Source: Legionella sp. (lineage in GTDB: Bacteria; Pseudomonadota; Gammaproteobacteria; Legionellales; Legionellaceae). From it: a DNA stretch of 42,364 bases. Location: positions 20,764-63,127 of the forward strand of contig JAOATK010000015.1 in NCBI GenBank assembly GCA_030158115.1, written 5' to 3'. Position numbers and translations under genes: made by a program. The notes below the pieces were generated by a model. It was not told the DNA's origin. It ran no database searches and saw nothing but the letters and a program-made list of their open reading frames with translations. Of this stretch, positions 34,608 to 41,806 are shown piece by piece (within the stretch, counting starts at the first letter, position 1; each line of letters begins with the position of its first letter).

Positions 34608-35489
34608 TCATACTTTTAATAACTCTAAGCTTTCTGGCGGGGGGCTATCCCAAAGACTAACTACAAATCCACCACCGCCAGAACCTGTAGGCTTCACGGC
34701 AACAGCTCCCTCGGCGATTAAGCGGTTCATATGTTGCTGCAAACTCTCGCTCACCAAACCCCATTGCACAAAACAATCTGCGGCTTTATTAATAGCATGA
34801 GCCAAAAAAGACGGCGCATTAGCCCCACCAGCTTCCAAAGCAATTTTGGCCTCTTCCACTGAATCACTCATTTGTTGATCAAGTTGTTGAGCTAACTTTG
34901 GATTTTTATTCCATAAACTTTGTACTTGCTCAATACAATGGGATGTAATTCCCACTTGATTACAAGAGGATAAAAAACACAAAGGCTTCATGGTTGTGTG
35001 CAAAGAAATAGCCTCACCTTCTTTAAAATAAATCCCCTCTTCAGCCGAAACACCCGCAATATCTAACCCGCTACTTTTACCATGGAATAAATGCTCTAAT
35101 TCTTTTGCAAAAATATTACACTGTTCCTGCTCTATCATTTGTTGCTTACAAAACCAACGACTCATAGCCACACAAAGAGCCGCTGAAGCCCCCATGCCTA
35201 CACCTACTGGAATGTTGCAATCCAAGTGAAAATTACCGCCTATTTGATTTAATGAGCGCCCCAATAATTGAAGACCATGCTCTAAGACACTCCAAAATAA
35301 TAACTGAATATCAGCACCACTGCTGCCTGTATAATCTGCGGTTAAGGAGGGTAAAGTGGCTAAATAGGTTAAAGTTAATTTTTTTTCTTTCACAGGAAAA
35401 ACTAAAGCGGCATGCCCTCTTACTACAGCATGTTCACCTGCTAAAATCCATTTACCATAGGTTGTTGTTTCGAAATCACAGAACATCAT
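34608..35489 (-). CDS. mvk: Mevalonate kinase (GHMP family)
   Basis: A 293-residue GHMP kinase that phosphorylates mevalonate, an early step in the mevalonate route to isopentenyl diphosphate. Motif 1 is GKWILAGEHAVVRGHAALVFP at about residue 12, motif 2 PVGVGMGASAALCVAMSR at about 98-115, and motif 3 KPTGSGGGGFVVSL at about 269. The HEEE-like GEHAVV start is the best discriminator for mevalonate kinase as opposed to homoserine kinase. It overlaps the stop of the mvaD gene by 14 bases, so the two are translationally coupled. Other pathway genes (HMG-CoA reductase, phosphomevalonate kinase) are not in the window. Confidence 0.88.
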   Translation of the reverse strand: MMFCDFETTTYGKWILAGEHAVVRGHAALVFPVKEKKLTLTYLATLPSLTADYTGSSGADIQLLFWSVLEHGLQLLGRSLNQIGGNFHLDCNIPVGVGMGASAALCVAMSRWFCKQQMIEQEQCNIFAKELEHLFHGKSSGLDIAGVSAEEGIYFKEGEAISLHTTMKPLCFLSSCNQVGITSHCIEQVQSLWNKNPKLAQQLDQQMSDSVEEAKIALEAGGANAPSFLAHAINKAADCFVQWGLVSESLQQHMNRLIAEGAVAVKPTGSGGGGFVVSLWDSPPPESLELLKV

Positions 35490-36423
35490 AATTACCTAAT
35501 AAATAATCCTGTTTAAATTGACGAGCTATTTCTATTTGATCAGGACGATACAGTAAATGGATATTAGGCCCTGCATCCATGGTTACCAGCGGCCCATCTC
35601 CTTCTCTATCCCACAACTGCTTTAACTGTTCTAACACCACTAAACTATCTTCTGATATATAGGAGAACGGTTGATCACAGGTATGAAACAACTGATGCAT
35701 GTCCTGAAATTCACGCCAACAAATTTGATAGGCATCTGCCCAGTTTTTAAGAGTCAACGCATCTAACAATAATCTTAAATTTTCTTCTGCTCTGTCATTA
35801 CGCGTTAAATATGAAGGGCTTGTTTTAACACGTTGATGAGCCTCACTGGAAGAGACCTCTTTTTTGTCCCTGCTAATAACCACCACTTGATGCAGTATTT
35901 CTTGATAAGACAAATCAATAGGCCTAACTGTATCTTCTTCCCATAAAACCCAAGGAGAATGAAAAGATCGACATGAAGATCCTGATCCCAAGCGACTGAT
36001 TGAGGCTTGATCGTCTACGGAGAGTTCTGGTTTATCCGTTAATGCTGCAAGTGCTTGTGAAGCACATCGAGTCAAGGCAGCAAAACTTGAAGCAGAACTA
36101 GCCATACCGCTACTGTGAGGAAAGTTATTACAAGATTGCACTAAAAAACTACCCTCATAGCCAAACCGAGCTTTGAGACGAGCTAAATGATTAAGAAATT
36201 TTTGCTGTCCTGCAGTAGATAAAACAAATTCTTCTCCTTCAAGATGATCTAAGGCCTCCCAGATATCCTGATTTGAATCAATTGGTTCAAGTCTTACGGT
36301 ACTTAACAAATTATTGAGGGTATATGATAAAGAGGCATTATCAGGATGATTTGAATGACTGTCTTTTTTACCCATGTATTTAATTAAGGCAATATTTGCG
36401 GGGGCTTGAGCAAGCCAATGCAT
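35476..36423 (-). CDS. mvaD: Diphosphomevalonate decarboxylase
   Basis: A 315-residue GHMP enzyme that decarboxylates mevalonate diphosphate to isopentenyl diphosphate. The N-terminal APANIALIKYMGKKD at about residues 7-21 is the MvaD signature (usually KYWGKRD), FPHSSGMASSASSFAALT at about 107-124 is the ATP loop, and the SRLGSGSSCRSFHSPWVLW stretch at about 145-163 is typical of MvaD. TMDAGPNIHLLY at about 278-289 carries the conserved D-A-G-P-N. AGGAGA lies seven bases upstream of the ATG. Mevalonate-pathway genes are unusual in gammaproteobacteria but known for Legionella and Coxiella. Confidence 0.93.
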   Translation of the reverse strand: MHWLAQAPANIALIKYMGKKDSHSNHPDNASLSYTLNNLLSTVRLEPIDSNQDIWEALDHLEGEEFVLSTAGQQKFLNHLARLKARFGYEGSFLVQSCNNFPHSSGMASSASSFAALTRCASQALAALTDKPELSVDDQASISRLGSGSSCRSFHSPWVLWEEDTVRPIDLSYQEILHQVVVISRDKKEVSSSEAHQRVKTSPSYLTRNDRAEENLRLLLDALTLKNWADAYQICWREFQDMHQLFHTCDQPFSYISEDSLVVLEQLKQLWDREGDGPLVTMDAGPNIHLLYRPDQIEIARQFKQDYLLGNYDVL

Positions 36424-36443
36424 AATGTTTCTCCTAGAGCACT

Positions 36444-36480
36444 TTAGCCTTGACGCAGCGCAAGCATAATCAAGGAATTC
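36444..36480. repeat. Partial dispersed repeat upstream of mvaD
   Basis: TTAGCCTTGACGCAGCGCAA followed by GCATAATCAAGGAATTC matches the left arm of the element at 8238 (CTTGATGCAGCG, then TAATCAAGGAATTC) at most positions. Right-arm sequence is missing, so it is a half element sitting between cpoB and mvaD. Confidence 0.55.
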
Positions 36481-36506
36481 AGCTCAACCTGAATGAATAA
36501 CCTGGT

Positions 36507-37442
36507 TTATATAGCTTGTAATTTTGAAGTAGCTAATTGTGCCGTCGGAGTATCAGGATAAGCCCTTACTACCTGCTGCAAAAATTTAGTGGCTTCTTGT
36601 TTATTCCCCATTGCTGCATAAGCGTAACCCACTTTCAGCATGCTGGCAGCAGATTTAGTTGAGGTAGGAAATTGTTGCAATACTGTATCAAAATGTTCTA
36701 TTGCTTTTTCATTATCTTTTTTGGCCAAATACAACTCGCCTAACCAATACTGCGCATTCGCTGTATAACCACCTCTAGGATATTTTTGTACAAAAATAGT
36801 CATCGCATTCAACGCATCATCATAACGTTTATTTTTTACCAGCTCATATGCTGCCAAATAACCAATTTGTTCATCAGCAGGATTAGCTCGAGAGACAGAA
36901 GTCACGGCTGCAGCAGGTGCTGCTTTCGCTGTGCCAGATGTTGTAGATATTTTTGCTTGAGGGGAAAGCTCATGAGAACCCATAGAAAGATCCATTGAAG
37001 GCTTTGTTGAGGGCGCTTTAACTGAAGCGGTGCCACTCAAGCGTCCATCTAAATCTTTATAAAACGCAAGTTGTTGTTGTTGCAAGAGTTTTAAATCATG
37101 TGCTTGCACTTCTAATTGGCCGCGAAGCTCTTGTACTTCTTGTTGTAGGCCCTTAATTTTATCAATTAAATCAGCACTATCATTGACCTGATTATTAGAG
37201 CCACTCACTTGATCATCTTTAGCAAGTGCGGGGCCATCATCTGAATAATAACTATCATTTCGAGCGATATTCACTCGTGAATTATCATATTTTGAACTAG
37301 CAACAGGCGCTTGATGCGCCTGCTGCTCGTTTATAATTGCAAAATTTTCACTCTCATCAACTACAGGCGCCTCTGACCAACCGATCAAAGGAATCATGAG
37401 CATAAAGCCTGCAGCGATAAGGTGTTTTTTGCAATAGATCAT
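36507..37442 (-). CDS. cpoB: Tol-Pal accessory protein CpoB
   Basis: CpoB (YbgF) is a periplasmic protein that links Tol-Pal energy to peptidoglycan synthesis by PBP1B. The 311-residue chain has a signal peptide (about 1-23), a coiled-coil region (IDKIKGLQQEVQELRGQLEVQAHDL at about 92-116) as the trimerisation stalk, a linker rich in Ala, Ser and Thr, and C-terminal tetratricopeptide repeats (YLAAYELVKNKRYDDALNAM at about 196, then ANAQYWLGELYLAKKDNEKAIEHF at about 229 and a third). The gene overlaps the pal stop by four bases (ATGA). Confidence 0.93.
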   Translation of the reverse strand: MIYCKKHLIAAGFMLMIPLIGWSEAPVVDESENFAIINEQQAHQAPVASSKYDNSRVNIARNDSYYSDDGPALAKDDQVSGSNNQVNDSADLIDKIKGLQQEVQELRGQLEVQAHDLKLLQQQQLAFYKDLDGRLSGTASVKAPSTKPSMDLSMGSHELSPQAKISTTSGTAKAAPAAAVTSVSRANPADEQIGYLAAYELVKNKRYDDALNAMTIFVQKYPRGGYTANAQYWLGELYLAKKDNEKAIEHFDTVLQQFPTSTKSAASMLKVGYAYAAMGNKQEATKFLQQVVRAYPDTPTAQLATSKLQAI

Positions 37443-37960
37443 CTTGTTGCCTCATAAGTAAATTCTACACGTCGATTTTGTGCATGCGACGCATCATCAT
37501 GTCCTAAATTAATCGGACGTTCTTTACCGTAACTCACTACACGAACTTGGTGTCTGCTTACACCAGCCATACGTAAAATATCAGCTACTGTATTAGCACG
37601 ATGCTCACCAAGAGCTACGTTATATTCACGACTTCCACGTTCGTCTGTATGTCCAGCCACTAAAACACGAGCACCAGAATGTGACTTCAGGTATTCAGCT
37701 TGTGCATTAACAGATGGCAAGTATTTTGGATTTAAATTACTGTCATCATAGGAGAATAAATACAATTGGTTATGAGGTGCCTGAGTTGTGTAAGACTCAC
37801 CCGCTTCTTGACCAGCAAAATGCGTGAATTGTCCCAAACCTTGAGCAGACATACCATTCATACCTGATCCATCAGCACTACCTGGCGCCTTAGAACAAGC
37901 TGCAACAAATAAAACGCTCGCTGCAAGTAGCCCTAATTTACACAATGATCCAACTTTCAT
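37439..37960 (-). CDS. pal: Peptidoglycan-associated lipoprotein Pal
   Basis: Pal is an outer-membrane lipoprotein that holds peptidoglycan through an OmpA-like domain. About 173 residues starting at 37960, where AGGAG lies seven bases upstream (the frame has a further ATG at 37963 and a TTG at 37966). The lipobox is LFVAAC near residue 22. The OmpA domain shows LYLFSYDDSNL at about 68, VAGHTDERGSREYNVALGEHRA at about 102-123 and VVSYGKERPI at about 142, with the peptidoglycan-binding Asp and Arg of TDERGSREYN. It is followed by cpoB but not preceded by tolB, as it is in most gammaproteobacteria. Confidence 0.95.
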   Translation of the reverse strand: MKVGSLCKLGLLAASVLFVAACSKAPGSADGSGMNGMSAQGLGQFTHFAGQEAGESYTTQAPHNQLYLFSYDDSNLNPKYLPSVNAQAEYLKSHSGARVLVAGHTDERGSREYNVALGEHRANTVADILRMAGVSRHQVRVVSYGKERPINLGHDDASHAQNRRVEFTYEATR

Positions 37961-38077
37961 CATCAATCTCCTTTGTTCTTTTTATTATTAACGAAATCCC
38001 AAAACTGGGCTCATAGTAGCATATTGTACAATTCTTTTTATTTTTTGGCTACTAATCGAAGAATTCTAAATTTAGTT

Positions 38078-38160
38078 CGTAGCCTGGATGGAGCACAGCG
38101 TAATCAGGGGATTTTGTGCCACGAAATCCCCTGATTACGCTGTGCTCCATCTAGGCTACG
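38078..38160. repeat. Long, almost perfect inverted repeat between the MCE operon and pal
   Basis: CGTAGCCTGGATGGAGCACA at 38078 begins a 37-base arm (38078-38114) whose inverse runs 38124-38160, with one mismatch and a nine-base loop. The right arm abuts the stop of the auxiliary lipoprotein gene at 38162. The same element family as 8241, 29909 and 36444. It can fold into an exceptionally stable stem and may terminate the minus-strand MCE operon. Confidence 0.9.
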
Positions 38161-38161
38161 G

Positions 38162-38758
38162 TCATTTTATATGCGATATAACAAAATCAGACAAAATAGC
38201 AGTAAATTGACGTGTTGCTATATTCGCTGCAATAACGCCCCCATAAGGCGTATCCATAGAGCATGGAATTTGTTGCGCGATGATTCGTGACGCCAATACT
38301 TTATTATCTTTTACACGAGTGAGCACAACTTTTGCTGAAAACTCAAGAAAACTAGGTTTTCTGAGAAAATTTTGCTGTAATGACAGCACTTGAGTATCCA
38401 ATCGATAATCAGAGCCTAAACTGTAAGTACTTGAGATTACCGCATGGAAAAATCCGGTTCTTTGCAAACTTTGTATCATCAACGGATAAAGCATTTCACC
38501 TGGCGTATTTGTCCAAGAATTTTTTACAAAAGCTTCTAATTCATACGGTTTTTTTACGTAGACCATTTGCTCTGTCTGATAGCCAGCAGCTGCCTCAGGA
38601 GGGGTAACCCAGATTGAAATATTTCTGGCATGCGAAGTGGTTTGTTTTGCACTGTAGGCCGTTAATTGATATTGGTTTGTTACTGGAATTTTAACTGGAG
38701 AACAGGCCACCAGACATAAAAGGCTGATGCTTGTTCCAAAAATAATTAGTCTTTTCAT
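38162..38758 (-). CDS. ABC-type transport auxiliary lipoprotein
   Basis: A 198-residue lipoprotein with a signal sequence ending LLCLVACS (lipobox, Cys about 19). The body matches the ABC_trans_aux pattern of PqiC-like proteins: [29 protein letters not shown] at about 49-77, [27 protein letters not shown] at about 81-107 and a [15 protein letters not shown] strand near 117-131. These proteins are partners of MCE transport systems and sit in the outer membrane. It is the last gene of the four-gene MCE operon, three bases after the mlaD-like gene. Confidence 0.85.
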   Translation of the reverse strand: MKRLIIFGTSISLLCLVACSPVKIPVTNQYQLTAYSAKQTTSHARNISIWVTPPEAAAGYQTEQMVYVKKPYELEAFVKNSWTNTPGEMLYPLMIQSLQRTGFFHAVISSTYSLGSDYRLDTQVLSLQQNFLRKPSFLEFSAKVVLTRVKDNKVLASRIIAQQIPCSMDTPYGGVIAANIATRQFTAILSDFVISHIK

Positions 38759-38761
38759 AGT

Positions 38762-39685
38762 TTATTCCCCTGGCCCAGGTTTGGGCGCTGTACTTCCGCG
38801 AATGACCACTGAAGGATTTTGACGCATGTCACTACTTACTTTTTCAAGATTTGCTGCAATCACACTTAATCTACGCAATAAAATAGCTGCCGGGGCGAGC
38901 GTTTCTTGCGACAGTTTATCAAGTGTCGTTCTGCCTGCATCCATAGTTGAAGTTACGCTAGTTCCTGCATGACTCAAATTATTAGCCATGTCTTTAAATT
39001 TAGAGATACCTGTTTCAAACTCACGAAATACCTTGGGAAAGTCATGACTTATTTGGGCAAGATTTTCAAGAAATACATCTGCATTTTTTAAGCTGTTATC
39101 CAGATGGCTACTGTTTTTTGCAACCACGGTAGTCAGTTTGTCTGTATTGGCAAGAATATGCCTTATATAGGTTGCATTTTTTTCGTTAAAAATATGTTGG
39201 GCCTGCACACTAATGTGATTTACATTAACAGATACTTCTTTTAAAAGATGATCTAATTGATTAAGTAAGGACGGACGGGCAGGAATAACGGGGTAAGGTT
39301 CTCCAGGCATTTTTTTTAAAGGTGTTAAATCAGAAGAGCCTGCAGACAAACCAATATAAGTGATACCGGTGATCCCTTGAGAAATTAATGTCGCAGAAGT
39401 ACTCGTAGTGATTGGTACTTCAGATTCAATATTTAAGAGAATCTCAACTTGTCTTGGATCCCCTTTATTTAAACTGATTTTTTTCACATAACCTACTTGA
39501 ACACCGTTGTATTTTACAGGGGCATCTTGAGCAAGCCCTGAAGCAGATTCATGTAAATATACTGTGTATAATGAATAGCTTTTTTGGTTAAAACCAACCG
39601 ATAACCATAACATGGTTGATAAAAGACCTATCGCTAATATAAGGACGACTATACCCACAATGGTATAGTTTGTTTTTTCTTCCAA
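38762..39685 (-). CDS. MCE-domain (MlaD-like) lipid-transport protein
   Basis: A 307-residue inner-membrane-anchored protein with one N-terminal helix (about residues 8-30), an MCE domain (APVKYNGVQVGYVKKISLNKGDPRQVEI at about 55-82, then TSATLISQGITGITYIGL at about 98-115), and a long helical C-terminal tail (about 150-290). MCE proteins form hexamers that shuttle lipids between the membranes. The start codon appears to be TTG at 39685: AGGAG lies nine bases upstream and no ATG is available before residue 25. It is 29 bases after the ATPase gene and three before the lipoprotein gene. Confidence 0.9.
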   Translation of the reverse strand: MEEKTNYTIVGIVVLILAIGLLSTMLWLSVGFNQKSYSLYTVYLHESASGLAQDAPVKYNGVQVGYVKKISLNKGDPRQVEILLNIESEVPITTSTSATLISQGITGITYIGLSAGSSDLTPLKKMPGEPYPVIPARPSLLNQLDHLLKEVSVNVNHISVQAQHIFNEKNATYIRHILANTDKLTTVVAKNSSHLDNSLKNADVFLENLAQISHDFPKVFREFETGISKFKDMANNLSHAGTSVTSTMDAGRTTLDKLSQETLAPAAILLRRLSVIAANLEKVSSDMRQNPSVVIRGSTAPKPGPGE

Positions 39686-39714
39686 GGAACTTATCTCCTA
39701 TGGTTTAAAATCAA

Positions 39715-40452
39715 TTAAACCTTGCTAAAATAATCGACAATCATTTTATTTTTATTTTTCATCAAGTCATTGATGGGCTCAACACTTAAAATTTTTCCAT
39801 CACCAATATAGGCTACTCTGTCTGTGGTGCGTTTCAAAGATTCAATGTCATGACTGACCATCACAATAGTCAGATTCAATGAGTTTCTTAAAAAAACAAC
39901 TAAATCATCAAAAAGTCGTGCACTGCGTGGATCTAATCCTGTCGTTGGCTCATCAAGAAATAATAACTCAGGATCCATAGCAATTGCACGCGCGGCAGCC
40001 GCACGGCGCTGCATGCCACCACTTAACTCAGAAGGCAATTTACCAGCAGCTTCTTTAGGTAATCCTACCAAAGCGAGTTTTAATAAAGCTAGTTCTCTCA
40101 TAAAATCAGGGCTTAAATTCGTAAACTCACGCATAGGAAACATAATATTTTCTAATACATTCATCGACGAAAATAAAGCGCTGTGCTGAAACAGCATGCC
40201 CCAACGACGTCTTAATAAAAAGGATTGATGCGCATCAAGCTGACTAATATCCTGGCCAAATATTTTAATAAGGCCCGCAGTCGGCTTTAATAACATTAAT
40301 AAACTACGCAATATTGTGGTCTTTCCACTTCCAGATCCGCCAATAATTGCTAAGATCTCACCTTTCTCTACCGTCAAATTGACATCGGAATGCACCCATT
40401 GACCACCAAGGAGGTTCTTCATGCCTTTAATTTCAATAACTGGTTGGTTCAT
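39715..40452 (-). CDS. ABC transporter ATP-binding protein (MlaF-like)
   Basis: A 245-residue ABC ATPase that drives MCE-type lipid transport. Walker A is GGSGSGKTTILRS at about residues 38-50, the Q-loop LFQHSALFSS at about 87, the signature LSGGMQRRAAAARAIAM at about 143, Walker B ELLFLDEP at about 161 and the H-loop VSHD at about 199. The RRAAAARA signature is typical of MlaF/Mkl/Ttg2A proteins. Its start codon overlaps the stop of the permease gene by one base (TAATG), which couples the two. Confidence 0.94.
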   Translation of the reverse strand: MNQPVIEIKGMKNLLGGQWVHSDVNLTVEKGEILAIIGGSGSGKTTILRSLLMLLKPTAGLIKIFGQDISQLDAHQSFLLRRRWGMLFQHSALFSSMNVLENIMFPMREFTNLSPDFMRELALLKLALVGLPKEAAGKLPSELSGGMQRRAAAARAIAMDPELLFLDEPTTGLDPRSARLFDDLVVFLRNSLNLTIVMVSHDIESLKRTTDRVAYIGDGKILSVEPINDLMKNKNKMIVDYFSKV

Positions 40453-41576
40453 TATAAACGCATCCAGCTGTAAATAATGGAATAAATTGCATCGGCAATA
40501 ATAATTAAAAATAAAGACTGGACCACACTTTTAGTCGTCTGGCTACCGATATTATTCTCAGTTCCTGCTTCAACTCTAAAACCCTGGAAGCACCCCACCA
40601 AAGCAATCAATAAAGCAAAAGCAGGCGCTTTATACAAGCCTAACATTAATTGGGATAATCCTACAGAATCTCTCAATCGCTGTAAAAAATCAAGATAACC
40701 AATGCCTAAGTTATTATTAGACATCATCATGGCACCTAAAACACCAAAAATATCAGCCCAAAAAATCAATAAAGGAAAAACCAGCAATAAACCTAGAACT
40801 TTAGGAATTACTAATAATTCAGTAGGAGACAGTCCCATAGTTAACAAAGCATCAACCTCTTCGTTAATCTTCATACTACCTAATTGGGCTGTAAAAGCAG
40901 AACTGGTGCGCCCAGCTACGATAATAGCGGTAATTAAAGGCGCAAATTCCCGGAAAATCGCCATACCCGAAAGATAGGAAATAAAACTATTAGCTCCGTA
41001 AGTAGTTAACTGCAAGCCCATTTGATAGGCCAAAACAACACCTATTAAAAAAGAAAGCAGCGCAAGAATAGGAAGGGCTTTGATTCCCGTAGAATGAATG
41101 TTAGCAATAATGCTGGGTAACTGAAATCGGCGCCAATCGCCAAAAGATTCGAAAATTTTAGTCGTGATATCACCGATTAAAATAACCAAGCCATCAATCT
41201 GCATTAATTTATTTTCAGACTCTTTGCCAATTTTATAAAGAATATTTTCTTTGGATGAGCGAGGAATATGGTAATTTATCACGTCTTCTTTTGTTTTAAT
41301 CAAGTCTAAAAGCTGTTGCTGATTTTCAGAAAAACCCACTAATTCAACTTGATTTTTTCTTTGTTTGAGTAAATTCAAGCAATGGATTAAAACTAAAGCT
41401 CCTGCAGTATCAAATTGAGTGATATTTTCGCCGCTTATTTTGATTTTTTCTGCCTGAGGTAAGGTCGCTGCAGCAAACTGTTTTAATAACCCGTCAATAC
41501 CGATAACAGACCAAGCCCCAGTACAATTAAACCCGGCAACTTCTTCATTAAATAGGATTTGGGCGTTTGGAACCAT
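40452..41576 (-). CDS. MlaE-type permease with N-terminal STAS domain
   Basis: A 374-residue inner-membrane permease of the MCE transport family. Residues 1-105 form a STAS-like domain (DTAGALVLIHCLNLLKQR at about 56-73), and residues 150-370 are the MlaE domain with about five helices (GVVLAYQMGLQL at about 188, EFAPLITAIIVAGRTSSAFTA at about 211, INEEVDALLTMGLSPTELLVIPKVLGL at about 237). E. coli keeps the STAS partner (MlaB) as a separate protein; here it is fused to the permease, as in several Mla-like and TGD-like systems. It is the first gene of the MCE operon. No good ribosome binding site is seen before the ATG at 41576. Confidence 0.9.
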   Translation of the reverse strand: MVPNAQILFNEEVAGFNCTGAWSVIGIDGLLKQFAAATLPQAEKIKISGENITQFDTAGALVLIHCLNLLKQRKNQVELVGFSENQQQLLDLIKTKEDVINYHIPRSSKENILYKIGKESENKLMQIDGLVILIGDITTKIFESFGDWRRFQLPSIIANIHSTGIKALPILALLSFLIGVVLAYQMGLQLTTYGANSFISYLSGMAIFREFAPLITAIIVAGRTSSAFTAQLGSMKINEEVDALLTMGLSPTELLVIPKVLGLLLVFPLLIFWADIFGVLGAMMMSNNNLGIGYLDFLQRLRDSVGLSQLMLGLYKAPAFALLIALVGCFQGFRVEAGTENNIGSQTTKSVVQSLFLIIIADAIYSIIYSWMRL

Positions 41577-41678
41577 AGTTTTTTATTTTTTAAATAAGTT
41601 CAAGAATAAAATAAAAATTCCTGAAGAAAAAAGAGAATAATTAATGGTAACACAATAAGTTAACTTTGAAACTAAGAA

Positions 41679-41745
41679 GGTTGGGGCACGACCCAACAAC
41701 ACCATTATGTCAAGCCTAGACTCAATGTTGGGTCACGACCCAACC
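41679..41745. repeat. Double-palindrome inverted repeat
   Basis: GGTTGGGGCACGACCCAAC at 41679 onward and GTTGGGTCACGACCCAACC ending 41745 are inverted with respect to each other, and each is itself palindromic around GTTGGG/CCCAAC. So the DNA can form one long cruciform or two short stems. It lies in the 230-bp gap between the MCE operon and the partial gene at the right edge; nothing else is recognised there. A second repeat family, unlike the TAGCC one. Confidence 0.7.
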
Positions 41746-41806
41746 TACTTTTTAAGTGGTATTTCCTTCACTTAATGGCAGTGCGACTGCGCGCTAGTCT
41801 ATTTAA

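Noticed and set aside
41577-41678. Promoter for the MCE operon
   Set aside because: The segment is very AT-rich, so many TATAAT-like strings occur by chance; no convincing pair of boxes stands out.
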